From ZC4RG30 sp963726085 (GTDB taxonomy: Bacteria; Pseudomonadota; Gammaproteobacteria; Steroidobacterales; Steroidobacteraceae), in contig CAVSAR010000001.1 of assembly GCA_963726085.1 (NCBI GenBank), positions 248,001 to 312,000 on the forward strand: a DNA stretch of 64,000 bases. The letters run 5' to 3'. Below, piece after piece: positions 17,391 through 26,384 of this stretch. Numbering within the stretch: the first letter of the stretch is position 1; each line of letters opens with the position of its first letter. A model generated the notes under the pieces. The model was not told the DNA's origin and did no database searches. It saw only the letters and a program-made list of their open reading frames with translations. A program made the position numbers and the translations under genes.

Positions 17391-18168
17391 GGGTATGGCA
17401 TCACTTGCCTCTTGGGCCGGGCAGCAGCAGGCCGCGATACCGACAATGCAGCCCGTGCCGCGCAGCGATGCCAATTCAATGCTGGCGCACCAGCAACTGC
17501 TGCAGAAGGCGCGCAGCGGCCACATTGACCTGTACTTCCTCGGCGATTCCATTACCCGCCGCTGGGGCGCCACGGATTACCCGCAGCTGCTGGCTCACTG
17601 GAATGCCAGTTTCTATGGCTGGAACGCGGGCAATTTCGGCTGGGGCGGCGACAAGGTCGAGAACATCCTGTGGCGCATCCAGAACGGCGAGCTCGATGGC
17701 GTGAATCCGCGGGTGATCGTGCTGATGGCGGGCACCAACGACGTGGGCAACCAGCTACCACCCGAGGGCGTGGAGGCGGCGGCGGCACGCATCGCGGCCG
17801 GGATCGAAGTGCTGCTGCAAGCGGTACGTGCGAAGGCGCCGGGCGCCACGGTGATCCTGATGGGCGTACTGCCGCGCGGGGACAATCCGGGCTTGATGCC
17901 ATTGATCGATGGCGTCAATGAGCGCATCGAACGGCTTGCGGATGAGCGCGTGCGCTACCTGAGCATCAACCGGCAGCTCACCGCGGCAGATGGTTCATTG
18001 TTGCCTGGCATGATGATGGCGGAGCAACTGCATCCCGCCTTGCCGGGCTACCGAGTCTGGGCCGCCGCGCTGGAACCGCTGCTAACGCAGCTGCTCGGGC
18101 CGCGCGCGGCGCAGGATCACGCACCGTCGCCGACGGGCGACCCTGCCGCCAAGCGCATAGCCCCGTAG
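17305..18168 (+). CDS. SGNH/GDSL-family secreted hydrolase
   Basis: 287 residues from the ATG at 17305 (17317 also possible). The n-region is basic (MASRPSKWRGNRAALR), followed by a hydrophobic stretch, so it should be exported. The catalytic domain shows block I LYFLGDSITRRWG (Ser), block III MAGTNDVG, and block V EQLHP, where Glu replaces the usual Asp three residues before the catalytic His. The layout resembles PAF-acetylhydrolase-like esterases. The signal-peptide segment is the antisense of a leuB remnant. No Shine-Dalgarno was found. Its TAG stop abuts the stop of the convergent tannase gene, forming the palindrome CCGTAGCTACGG. Confidence 0.85.
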   Translation: MQRAMASRPSKWRGNRAALRMVATGLATLGMASLASWAGQQQAAIPTMQPVPRSDANSMLAHQQLLQKARSGHIDLYFLGDSITRRWGATDYPQLLAHWNASFYGWNAGNFGWGGDKVENILWRIQNGELDGVNPRVIVLMAGTNDVGNQLPPEGVEAAAARIAAGIEVLLQAVRAKAPGATVILMGVLPRGDNPGLMPLIDGVNERIERLADERVRYLSINRQLTAADGSLLPGMMMAEQLHPALPGYRVWAAALEPLLTQLLGPRAAQDHAPSPTGDPAAKRIAP

Positions 18169-19767
18169 CTACGGCGCGCAGCTGAAGTTGGCCGCCTCGT
18201 CGATGCTGCCGCTGCCCGAATAGCGCGCCCGCTGCGGCCAGGGGCAAAGTGGGCGAGTGCGCACGACCTTGCTGTCGACAACGCGCGCCGCCTGGATGGA
18301 GGCCGGCGCCTTGCCTTTCTCCACCCAGTTGATCAGCGCCGTCATCGGGTCGAAGCGGTCCGTGCCGATGCCGCCGCTGCAGTGGGTCATGCCCGGCACC
18401 ATGAACAGCCGCACGAAATCGCCGGTCTTTGCGCCGTAACGCTCCATCAGGCTCTCGTAATAGTGCACGCCGGCAAGCGGCTGCAGGATCTGGTCGGCCC
18501 AACCATAGCTCATCAGGATCTTCCCGCCGCGCCCGCGCAACGTATCGAGGTTGGTGCTGGTGGCATTGACCTTCGCGGCCCAGGCGTCGAGCAGATGCGG
18601 GTCGCGGTCAAAGTCGAAGGTGCTGGTGTCGTAGTCAGGCTGCGGCGGCGTGAGCACGAGGTAGCGCATGGTGCCTTCGGCCAGATTGAAGTCAGCTGGC
18701 TTGGCGCCCGGCTGACCCGGAACGATGGTGTTCATCCAGGCGCTGCTGGCCCCACCGCTGCCACCGAAGCCCCCAGTGACGACGGCCTCGCTGCCCGGCA
18801 TGAAGCCAGGGAACAGCGACTTGCCGTTGCTGACCGGGCCACCGTAGATCTTCATCACGGTATCGGCCTGCGCGGGCGTAAGGCAATTGGGCGCGTCGGT
18901 GCCGGCCGCGCAGGCCGGAACCATGGTGTGCGCGTCGAATCGGCATCTGCGCGGGTCGCTGATCAGGCCATCCTTCAACCCGTCGAGCGCGTCACAGGCG
19001 GCCATCACTTGCTGCGACAGCAGCGCCAGCTTGGCTGCCGATAATGGCGCGGCGCTGATGGCCCGCTGGTTCCACATCGCCCCCAGCGTGAAGCCGGTCT
19101 GGCTTACCCAGGGCGCATTGACCACCAGGCCGTCAAAATCCTGCGGGAAACGCTGCGCCTCGACCAGTCCCTGGCGACCACCATTGGAGCAGGAGTTCCA
19201 GTAGGACTTCGACACCGGCCGCGCGTAGTAGCGCTGCACCATGTCCTTGGCCGTCGTGGTCGTGACATGCACCGCGCGATAGGCGTAATCGACAGCCTTC
19301 TGCGGATTGCTCATCACGAAGCTGCCACCCGGTTCCTTGCGGGAATCGTGCCCGGTGTTGGTCTGCGCAAACGCGAACCCCAGCGCCAGCGCGGCGTCGC
19401 GCTGGCTGGTACGCCCCGGATCCTCAAGGTTTTCTCCGGCGTGGCCGCCGTTGCCAATCATGTAGAAGCGGCCATTCCATTTTTCCGGAAGGCTGACTTC
19501 GAAGGCCACCTCGGGCTTGATGTTGCCGGTCAGGCGGCAGTAGGTCGGTACGTCACCCTTGGCCGTGACCTCGGCGGCGTGGATCTCGATGACATCGTTG
19601 CCGTGGTACTGGGCCATGTCGGCGCAGGTCTTCTTCGCGGAGTGTTCGGCCTTCGAATAATCAACCAGTGCGGATTTTAGATCGGCGAAGGCCTGCGCCT
19701 GCGCAGGCAGCGTGGCAACGGACAGCAACAGCGTCGCGGCCGCTGCGGAAAAGTACCGACCGTTCAT
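18169..19767 (-). CDS. Tannase/feruloyl esterase family secreted esterase
   Basis: 532 residues with a signal peptide ending in LPAQAQA. The tannase-family nucleophile motif CSNGGRQGLVEAQRFPQDFDG is intact, with the Ser after the conserved Cys. The paired C-terminal His-Cys is in VPGMTHCSGG, and a calcium-site-like Asp/Asn region lies between. Members hydrolyse ester bonds of gallate, ferulate or terephthalate-type aromatic esters in the periplasm or outside the cell. The exact substrate is not readable. It sits downstream of leuB on the same strand but with a gap and its own probable promoter. Confidence 0.88.
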   Translation of the reverse strand: MNGRYFSAAAATLLLSVATLPAQAQAFADLKSALVDYSKAEHSAKKTCADMAQYHGNDVIEIHAAEVTAKGDVPTYCRLTGNIKPEVAFEVSLPEKWNGRFYMIGNGGHAGENLEDPGRTSQRDAALALGFAFAQTNTGHDSRKEPGGSFVMSNPQKAVDYAYRAVHVTTTTAKDMVQRYYARPVSKSYWNSCSNGGRQGLVEAQRFPQDFDGLVVNAPWVSQTGFTLGAMWNQRAISAAPLSAAKLALLSQQVMAACDALDGLKDGLISDPRRCRFDAHTMVPACAAGTDAPNCLTPAQADTVMKIYGGPVSNGKSLFPGFMPGSEAVVTGGFGGSGGASSAWMNTIVPGQPGAKPADFNLAEGTMRYLVLTPPQPDYDTSTFDFDRDPHLLDAWAAKVNATSTNLDTLRGRGGKILMSYGWADQILQPLAGVHYYESLMERYGAKTGDFVRLFMVPGMTHCSGGIGTDRFDPMTALINWVEKGKAPASIQAARVVDSKVVRTRPLCPWPQRARYSGSGSIDEAANFSCAP

Positions 19768-19810
19768 GATGTTCCCCCCCGGGATTGTTGAGTGGCGAAT
19801 CAGCTTTGCC

Positions 19811-20875
19811 TTAGAGCCTCTGGATCAGCGTGGCGATCGACTTGCCCGCAACCTCGGTGCTGGCCGCCGTGCCGCCCGCCGCGATATCGGCCGTTCGCAG
19901 GCCACCGGCCAGCGCCTGTGCGACGGCGGCTTCGACTGCGCGGGCCTCTGGTTCCAACCCCAGCGAATGGCGCAGCAACAGCGCAACGCTGAGGATGGTC
20001 CCGATGGGGTTGGCAATGCCCTTGCCGGCGATGTCCGGTGCGGAGCCGTGAATGGGCTCGAATAGTCCACGTTTGCCGTCGCCCAGGGACGCGGAGGGTG
20101 ACAGGCCCAGCGAACCGGCCAGCATCGAGGCCTCGTCGGTCAGGATGTCACCGAACATGTTCTCGGTGACGATCACGTCGAAGTCGATGGGGCGCCGGAT
20201 CAGGTGCATGGCGGCCGAATCCACCAGCATGTGCTCGACGGCAATGTCAGCAAACTCGTTCTTCATCACGCGCGTCACGACCTCACGCCACAGGCGCGAG
20301 GTTTCGAGCACGTTGGACTTGTCGATGGAGGTCAGCTTGCGGCGCCGGGCACCGGCCAGCCGCGCGGCGACGCGCGTGACGCGCTCCACTTCAGTGACTG
20401 AATAGCTGCACAGGTCGCTGGCGGAGTTGACATCGCGTGTCTTGGCGCCGAAGTAGATGCCGCCAGTGAGCTCGCGGACAAACACCAGGTCCACGCCGCG
20501 AACGACTTCGGCCTTGAGCGTGGTGGAATCCGCCAGGGCAGGGTGCACGGCCACCGGTCGCAGGTTGGCGTAGACACCCAGCTCGCGCCGCAGGCGCAGC
20601 AAGCCGGCTTCGGGCCGCAGCTTGGCGTCCGGGGCCGACCACTTCGGACCGCCGATGGCCCCCAGCAGGATGGCATCGGATGCCAGGCAGCCTTGCAGCG
20701 TCGCCGCGGGCAGGGGATCCCCATGGCGGTCGATGGCAACCCCGCCGAAGTCGCATTCCGTCAGCGTGAATTCATGCGAGTACAGCTGTGCGACACGCTG
20801 TAGCGCGCGCACGCCCTCGTGGGTGACCTCCGGGCCGATGCCATCGCCCGGTAGCACGGTGATGCTGGCTTTCAT
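19811..20875 (-). CDS. leuB: 3-isopropylmalate dehydrogenase
   Basis: 354 residues from the ATG at 20875, which overlaps the leuD stop by 4 nt. ITVLPGDGIGPEVT at the N-terminus, the substrate-binding arginines in LRRELGVYANLRP and VRELTGGIYFG, the Asp metal ligands in IVTENMFGDILTDEASML, and the NAD+ loop HGSAPDIAGKGIANPIGTIL are all present. It oxidises and decarboxylates 3-isopropylmalate in leucine synthesis. It is the last gene of the ilvC-ilvE-leuC-leuD-leuB run. A remnant of a related gene lies about 2.4 kb away. Confidence 0.96.
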   Translation of the reverse strand: MKASITVLPGDGIGPEVTHEGVRALQRVAQLYSHEFTLTECDFGGVAIDRHGDPLPAATLQGCLASDAILLGAIGGPKWSAPDAKLRPEAGLLRLRRELGVYANLRPVAVHPALADSTTLKAEVVRGVDLVFVRELTGGIYFGAKTRDVNSASDLCSYSVTEVERVTRVAARLAGARRRKLTSIDKSNVLETSRLWREVVTRVMKNEFADIAVEHMLVDSAAMHLIRRPIDFDVIVTENMFGDILTDEASMLAGSLGLSPSASLGDGKRGLFEPIHGSAPDIAGKGIANPIGTILSVALLLRHSLGLEPEARAVEAAVAQALAGGLRTADIAAGGTAASTEVAGKSIATLIQRL

Positions 20876-21480
20876 CGCGCGGCGCGGGTGTGCTGCCGCT
20901 CGTAGGCGCTGATGGCTGCCTCGTTGGCCAGCAGGTAGCCCAGCTGGTCGACCCCATGCAGCAGGCAATAGCGGGAGAACGGCTCAATGGGAAACTTCAA
21001 GCTGCGGCCATCGGGCAGTTGCAGCGTGGCCGTCTCGATATCGATGGTCACGGTGGCACCGGGATTGGCCAGCAACCAGTCCAGCGTCGACTCGTCCACG
21101 ACCACCGGCACCAGTCCATTCTTGAGAGAATTGGAACGGAAGATGTCCGCGAATTCGCTGCTGATGACAGCGCGGATGCCAAAATCCAGCAATGCCCAGG
21201 GCGCGTGCTCACGCGATGACCCGCAACCGAAATTGCGCCCGCCCACCAGCACTGTGCAGCCATTGGCCTCAGGACGGTTGAGCACGAAATCCGGATTCGG
21301 CTTTCCGTCTGACAGGTAGCGCCAGTCGGAAAACAGTTGCGCACCCAGCCCCTCGCGCGAAGTGGTGCGCAGGAATCGCGCCGGGATGATCTGGTCGGTG
21401 TCGATATCAGTGCGCGGCAGCACCACCGTTCGGGAGGCGAGCGTACGGATGGGTTCAATGAACTTCACGCCCATGGTCAT
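20872..21480 (-). CDS. leuD: 3-isopropylmalate dehydratase small subunit
   Basis: 202 residues. LPRTDIDTDQIIPARFL and NFGCGSSREHAPWALLDFGIRAVIS are the swivelling-domain signatures that pair with LeuC to form isopropylmalate isomerase. Four-nt overlaps on both sides (leuC upstream, leuB downstream) indicate translational coupling and near-equal expression of the two isomerase subunits. Confidence 0.95.
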   Translation of the reverse strand: MTMGVKFIEPIRTLASRTVVLPRTDIDTDQIIPARFLRTTSREGLGAQLFSDWRYLSDGKPNPDFVLNRPEANGCTVLVGGRNFGCGSSREHAPWALLDFGIRAVISSEFADIFRSNSLKNGLVPVVVDESTLDWLLANPGATVTIDIETATLQLPDGRSLKFPIEPFSRYCLLHGVDQLGYLLANEAAISAYERQHTRAAR

Positions 21481-22889
21481 AGCAGCTCACGCGGATCGGT
21501 AATGCGGCCCCGCACGGCCGAGGCCGCGGCGGTCAGCGGACTGGCCAGCAGGGTGCGGGCGCCCACGCCCTGGCGACCTTCGAAATTGCGGTTGCTGGTG
21601 CTGAGCGAATACTGGCCCTTGCCCACGGTGTCGCCGTTCATCCCCAGGCACATGGAGCATCCGGACTCGCGCCATTCGGCGCCGGCGGCGATGAACACCT
21701 TATCCAGCCCCAGCGCCTCGGCGGCCTTCTTGATCTGCTGCGAACCGGGCACCACCAGCATCTGCACGCCGGGCGCGATGTGCCGGCCCTGCAGTATGCC
21801 CGCAGCCGCCTGCAAATCCGTCAGTCGCGAATTGGTGCAACTGCCGATGAACACCACATCAATGGGTGCGCCGGCCAGTTGCTGCCCGGCGGCGAAACCC
21901 ATGTAGGCCAGCGCCTTGTCGAACACCGGGTCATCACTGCGTGCCGGTACGTTGCCGGTAACGGCAGCGACCATGCCCGGATGCGTGCCCCAGGTGATCA
22001 TCGGTTCGACGGCACTCGCATCCAGCGTCACCTCACGGTCAAACACAGCGCCCTGGTCGCTGGCCAATGTTTTCCAGTCCGAGACGGCAAGCTCCCAGTC
22101 AGCACCTTGCGGTGCACGTGGCCGACCCTTGAGATAGGCGAACGTCGTTTCATCAGGCGCCACCATGCCGGCGCGGGCGCCGGCCTCGATGGACATGTTG
22201 CACACCGTCATGCGCTCATCCATGTTGAGCGCACGGATGGCCGCACCGCGAAACTCGATGACATGACCGGTGCCGCCGGACACGCCGATCTTCCCGATGA
22301 TCGCCAGTACCAGGTCCTTGGCGGTGACCCCAGCTCGCAGTTTGCCTTCGACATTGATCGCCAGTGTCTTCGGTCGGGTCTGCAGCAGGCATTGCGTGGC
22401 CAGCACGTGACCCACTTCGGTTGTGCCGATTCCGAACGCCAATGCGCCGAACGCACCATGTGTACTGGTGTGGCTGTCGCCGCAGACGATGGTCTTGCCG
22501 GGTTGTGTGGCTCCGAGCTCCGGTCCGATCACATGCACGATGCCGCGCTTGTCACTGGCCAGGTTCAGCAGCTCGACGCCAAACTGCGCACAGTTGATCT
22601 CTAGCTGCCGCACCTGCTTGGCTGCCGATTCAATGGCTATGGGCGCGCCGCCGAATACCTGCTCGGTTCGCGTCGGCGTGGAGTGATCCATGGTCGCCAG
22701 GGTCAGGTCCGGGCGCCGCACGGACAGGCCGCGCTCGCGCAGCACGCTGAAGGCCTGGGGCGTGGTGACCTCGTGGATCAGGTGCAGGTCAATGAACAGC
22801 ACCGCCGGCGTGTCGGCAGTCTCGGGCACGACTTGGTGTCTTTCCCAGACTTTCTGGAAAAGGGTTTTCGCGGATGTCGTCACGGACAC
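21477..22889 (-). CDS. leuC: 3-isopropylmalate dehydratase large subunit
   Basis: 470 residues. An aconitase-family enzyme. The [4Fe-4S] cluster cysteines are in IGSCTNSRLTDL and in ESGCSMCLGMN. VCGDSHTSTHGAFGALAFGIGTTEVGHVLATQ is the substrate-site block. It isomerises 2- to 3-isopropylmalate together with LeuD. It begins 2 nt after the ilvE stop. leuA, which usually lies beside leuCDB, is not in the window. Confidence 0.96.
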   Translation of the reverse strand: MSVTTSAKTLFQKVWERHQVVPETADTPAVLFIDLHLIHEVTTPQAFSVLRERGLSVRRPDLTLATMDHSTPTRTEQVFGGAPIAIESAAKQVRQLEINCAQFGVELLNLASDKRGIVHVIGPELGATQPGKTIVCGDSHTSTHGAFGALAFGIGTTEVGHVLATQCLLQTRPKTLAINVEGKLRAGVTAKDLVLAIIGKIGVSGGTGHVIEFRGAAIRALNMDERMTVCNMSIEAGARAGMVAPDETTFAYLKGRPRAPQGADWELAVSDWKTLASDQGAVFDREVTLDASAVEPMITWGTHPGMVAAVTGNVPARSDDPVFDKALAYMGFAAGQQLAGAPIDVVFIGSCTNSRLTDLQAAAGILQGRHIAPGVQMLVVPGSQQIKKAAEALGLDKVFIAAGAEWRESGCSMCLGMNGDTVGKGQYSLSTSNRNFEGRQGVGARTLLASPLTAAASAVRGRITDPRELL

Positions 22890-22891
22890 CC

Positions 22892-23848
22892 CTACGCCGA
22901 GGCGACGCGCTTGGCCGCCGGCGCCACCGGTTCAAGCCAGCCGCGAGTGTCGGGGGTTGCGCCGGTGAACAGGCCGAAAAACGCCTTCTGCAGGACTTCC
23001 GTCACCGGTCCGCGCCGGCCGCTGCCCACGGTGATGCGATCCACCGAACGGATGGGCGTGATTTCCGCCGCCGTGCCGGTGAAGAACAATTCGTCGGCGA
23101 CGTAGAGCATTTCCCGCGGTATGGCCGCTTCACGCACTTCGTAACCGCGATCGCGGGCCAGATGTATCACCGAATCCCGCGTAATGCCGCTCAAGCCGGA
23201 GTGCGCGAATCCTGGTGTGTAGATGACGCCGTCGCGGATGAGGAACAGGTTCTCGCCCGCGCCCTCACTCACCGTGCCATCCACGGCCAGGCCAATACCT
23301 TCCACGAACCCCAGTCGCTTGGCCTCCATGCTGATCAGCTGGCTCGACAGATAATTGCCGGCAGCCTTGGCCATTGCCGGCAGGGTGTTGGGCGCCATGC
23401 GCTGCCAGGAGGAGACGCATACATCCACCCCCTCGGTCTCGGCTTCAGCCCCGAGGTACTTGCCCCATTCCCACGCGGCGATCGCCACGTCGACCGGGGG
23501 CTCGATCTTTGGCGCGACTCCGATCTCGCCATAGCCGCGAAACGCCACCGGCCGCAGGTACGCCCCGTTGGTGAGGCCGTTGGCCGTTACCACTTCGCAG
23601 CAGGCCGCATTGAGCACCGCCGGCGTAAAGGGGATGGTGATCCGGTAGATCTTGGCCGAATCGTACAGGCGCCGCGTGTGGTCATGCAGGCGGAAGATCA
23701 CCACGCCCCGGGGAGTCGCATAGGCGCGCACACCCTCGAACACCGACGAGCCGTAGTGCAGGGCGTGGGACAGTACATGTACCGTCGCCTTTTCCCAGGG
23801 CACGAGCTTGCCGTTGAACCAGATGTGCTGCGTTGCTGCTATGGGCAT
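22892..23848 (-). CDS. ilvE: Branched-chain amino acid aminotransferase
   Basis: 318 residues. A fold-type IV PLP aminotransferase: HYGSSVFEGVRAY at the N-terminus, NYLSSQLISMEAKRLGFVEGIGL around the PLP lysine region, and LFFTGTAAEITPI at the phosphate-binding site. It transaminates the 2-keto acids of Leu, Ile and Val, the shared last step of all three pathways, which fits its place between ilvC and leuC. The expected lysine appears replaced by glutamine or shifted in my reading of the ...EAKRLG block, so the exact PLP residue should be aligned before it is stated. Confidence 0.92.
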   Translation of the reverse strand: MPIAATQHIWFNGKLVPWEKATVHVLSHALHYGSSVFEGVRAYATPRGVVIFRLHDHTRRLYDSAKIYRITIPFTPAVLNAACCEVVTANGLTNGAYLRPVAFRGYGEIGVAPKIEPPVDVAIAAWEWGKYLGAEAETEGVDVCVSSWQRMAPNTLPAMAKAAGNYLSSQLISMEAKRLGFVEGIGLAVDGTVSEGAGENLFLIRDGVIYTPGFAHSGLSGITRDSVIHLARDRGYEVREAAIPREMLYVADELFFTGTAAEITPIRSVDRITVGSGRRGPVTEVLQKAFFGLFTGATPDTRGWLEPVAPAAKRVASA

Positions 23849-23875
23849 GGCGGGTCCTTACTCTACCGACAATGG

Positions 23876-24868
23876 TTACGCGCGTTCATCCTGCAACCAG
23901 GGCATGCGCTCGCGCAGTTTCACGCCGACCTTCTCGATCTTGTGGTTCATGTCCGCCTTCATCAGCTTGTTGTATTTCTTGAGGCCGGACTTGTTCTCGG
24001 CAATCCAGCGGCGCGCGAACTGGCCGCTCTGGATCTCGCCGAGAATCTTCTTCATCTCCTTCTTGGTCGCGCGATTGACGATGCGCGGGCCACTGATGAG
24101 GTCGCCCCACTTGGCCGTGGTGCTGATGAACTTGTGCATCTTCGACAGTCCGCCTTCATGCAACAGGTCGACGATGAGCTTCAGTTCGTGCAGGCACTCG
24201 TAATAGGCCACCTCCGGCTGGTAGCCGGCCTCGACCAGGGTCTCGAAACCCTTGACCACCAGTTCGGTGGCACCGCCACACAGCACTGCCTGCTCGCCGA
24301 ACAGGTCCGTCTCGGTCTCTTCCGCAAACGTGGTCATCAGCACGCCGCCACGGGTGCTGCCGATGCCATGGGCGTAGGCCAGCGCCTTGTCAAAGGCATG
24401 CTTGCTGACGTTCTGTGCCACGGCGATCAGCGCCGGCACGCCACGACCCTGCTGGTACTGGCGACGCACCAGTCCACCCGGGCCCTTGGGGGCGATCAGC
24501 ACCACGTCCAGGTCCTTGCGCGGCTTGATCTGCTTGAAATGGATGTTGAAGCCATGCGCAAACAACAGCGTGGCGCCCTTGGCAAACTTGTCCTTGAGTT
24601 CGGTGTACAGGGCTTTCTGCGTGGTATCGGGCACCAGCATGGCCACCAGCGTGGCACCTGCAATCGCATCCGCCGGCGTCTTGACCTCCAAACCGTCGCG
24701 CTTGGCCTGGTTCCAGCTGTCACCCTTGCGCACCCCGACGACGACGTCGAAACCGCTATCCTTCAGGTTCAGCGCATGGGCGCGGCCCTGACTTCCATAG
24801 CCCAGAACGGCGATGCGCGCATTGCGCAGGGCCTTCTTGTCGACATCCTTCGGTCCGTATAGACGCAT
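23876..24868 (-). CDS. ilvC: Ketol-acid reductoisomerase, class I
   Basis: 330 residues from the ATG at 24868, 7 nt after an AGGAG; a GTG lies just before it. The NADPH-binding loop AVLGYGSQGRAHALNLKDSG is followed by RKGDSW. The metal and active-site residues are in DLFGEQAVLCGGATELV and YYECLHELKLIVDLL. The length marks the short class I enzyme. It converts acetolactate or acetohydroxybutyrate to the dihydroxy acids used by IlvD. It is the first gene of the ilv-leu operon. Confidence 0.95.
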   Translation of the reverse strand: MRLYGPKDVDKKALRNARIAVLGYGSQGRAHALNLKDSGFDVVVGVRKGDSWNQAKRDGLEVKTPADAIAGATLVAMLVPDTTQKALYTELKDKFAKGATLLFAHGFNIHFKQIKPRKDLDVVLIAPKGPGGLVRRQYQQGRGVPALIAVAQNVSKHAFDKALAYAHGIGSTRGGVLMTTFAEETETDLFGEQAVLCGGATELVVKGFETLVEAGYQPEVAYYECLHELKLIVDLLHEGGLSKMHKFISTTAKWGDLISGPRIVNRATKKEMKKILGEIQSGQFARRWIAENKSGLKKYNKLMKADMNHKIEKVGVKLRERMPWLQDERA

Positions 24869-24918
24869 CACGAAACTCCTGATTTCTATTCAAAGACTGT
24901 GTAGCACTTGAGCCGAAC

Positions 24919-24924
24919 ATTATA
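24919..24924 (-). promoter_or_regulatory. -10 box of the ilvC operon
   Basis: A perfect TATAAT on the minus strand, 51 nt upstream of the ilvC start. No matching -35 hexamer is seen at 16-18 nt, so an activator or a strong context may be needed. Confidence 0.55.
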
Positions 24925-24974
24925 GCGTCAAAAGTGCCGCTGGGCCGGCCCCCGCATCGCTTAGAATCTCGTTG

Positions 24975-26384
24975 GTGACCCCCGATCCCCTCGCAACGCT
25001 GCCGACCCAGACCACTGATGCGTTGCCACTGCATCTGGTGACCGAGCCCGCATATGCCGCCTGGATTGCCGCGCAGCCGGCCAGTTCCCAGGGTTGGCTG
25101 CAGCGCGCCGGATTTCGTCCCGAGCGGGGCAAGTGGCAGATCGTCCCGGACACCAGCGGCGCCGCCGCACTGGTCTGCGTCGGGCTGGGGCACGCCGTGC
25201 CCGCCAGTCACGACTTGTGCTGGATCGGTGCCGGGCTGGCCGATCGTTTGCCGCCAGGGGATTACCAGCTGGCATCCGCGGGCGCAAAAGACCTGTCCAC
25301 CCCGTTGTTGCAAAGCCTGGCGCTGGGCTGGGGCATCGGCGGCTACCGCTTTGCGCGCTATCGGGCGGCGCCGGCGCGGCGGTCGCGGTTGCTGTGCCCT
25401 GCGGCAGTGGACCGCGCGTGGCTGGGCGCGGCCATTGCATCGCAACAGTTGGCGCGCGACCTGATCAACACGCCGGCCAACGATCTGGGACCCGAAGAGC
25501 TGGCCGGCGCCGCAGTGGATGTGGCGGCACAGCACGGCGGCGCCGTCGAAATTATCGGCGGGGCACAACTGGAACAGCAATTCCCGCTGGTTGCCATGGT
25601 GGGTCGCGGCAGCCCCCGGGCCCCACGACTGATCGACCTGCGATTTGCGCGCCCGGGTGCGCCGCGCGTCACGCTGGTGGGCAAGGGCGTGTGCTTTGAC
25701 AGCGGTGGACTGGACATCAAGGCCCCCGCCGGGATGCTGCTGATGAAAAAGGACATGGGCGGGGCGGCCTGTGCGCTGGCGACCGCCGCCATGCTACGCA
25801 TGCTGGACGTGAAGGTGGACCTGCGCGTGCTGATCCCGGCTGTGGAAAACAGCGTGGATGGCGCGGCGTATCGCCCCGGTGATGTCTGCCGATCCAGGAA
25901 GGGCCTGACCGTGGAAATTGGCAACACCGATGCCGAAGGGCGGCTGGTGCTGGCCGATGCGCTGACCCTGGCCGGAGAGGACCAGCCCGACCTGATCATT
26001 GACCTGGCCACGCTGACCGGCGCCGCGCGCATCGCACTGGGCGCCGAACTGCCGCCCGTGTATGGCGCGGACCTGTCGCTGGTGCAGGAGATCGCCAGGC
26101 ATGGCAATGAATGCGCCGACCCGTTGTGGCCCATGCCGCTGTGGGATGGCTACGAGGACGAACTGTCCAGCCGCATCGCCGATCTCAACAACGCGCCCTC
26201 CGGCGGCATGGCCGGCTCGGTCACCGCCGCGCTGTTCCTGCGCCGATTCGTGGCCGATCCACAGCGCTGGCTGCACCTGGACATCTACGGCTGGAATCCC
26301 AAGGAGCGGCCCGGCAGGCCCGTGGGCGCCGAAGCGCAGGGTGTGCGCGCCATCGCGAGCCTGCTGCGCCAGCGCTACGGATGA
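24975..26384 (+). CDS. M17-family leucyl aminopeptidase
   Basis: About 469 residues from a GTG at 24975 (a TTG codon precedes it). The C-terminal two thirds carry the dizinc peptidase motifs GKGVCFDSGGLDIKAP, LLMKKDMGGAA and the signature NTDAEGRLVLADAL. It is a cytosolic hexameric exopeptidase removing N-terminal residues in peptide turnover. The N-terminal domain is short and diverged from PepA. It overlaps the next gene by 4 nt and is divergent from ilvC. Confidence 0.9.
   Translation: MTPDPLATLPTQTTDALPLHLVTEPAYAAWIAAQPASSQGWLQRAGFRPERGKWQIVPDTSGAAALVCVGLGHAVPASHDLCWIGAGLADRLPPGDYQLASAGAKDLSTPLLQSLALGWGIGGYRFARYRAAPARRSRLLCPAAVDRAWLGAAIASQQLARDLINTPANDLGPEELAGAAVDVAAQHGGAVEIIGGAQLEQQFPLVAMVGRGSPRAPRLIDLRFARPGAPRVTLVGKGVCFDSGGLDIKAPAGMLLMKKDMGGAACALATAAMLRMLDVKVDLRVLIPAVENSVDGAAYRPGDVCRSRKGLTVEIGNTDAEGRLVLADALTLAGEDQPDLIIDLATLTGAARIALGAELPPVYGADLSLVQEIARHGNECADPLWPMPLWDGYEDELSSRIADLNNAPSGGMAGSVTAALFLRRFVADPQRWLHLDIYGWNPKERPGRPVGAEAQGVRAIASLLRQRYG

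Noticed and set aside
22874..24862. A 662-codon open frame antisense to ilvE and ilvC
   Set aside because: Long antisense frames are expected in high-GC coding DNA. The opposite strand encodes complete IlvE and IlvC with all motifs, and the antisense product is His/Arg/Gln-rich with no known domain.
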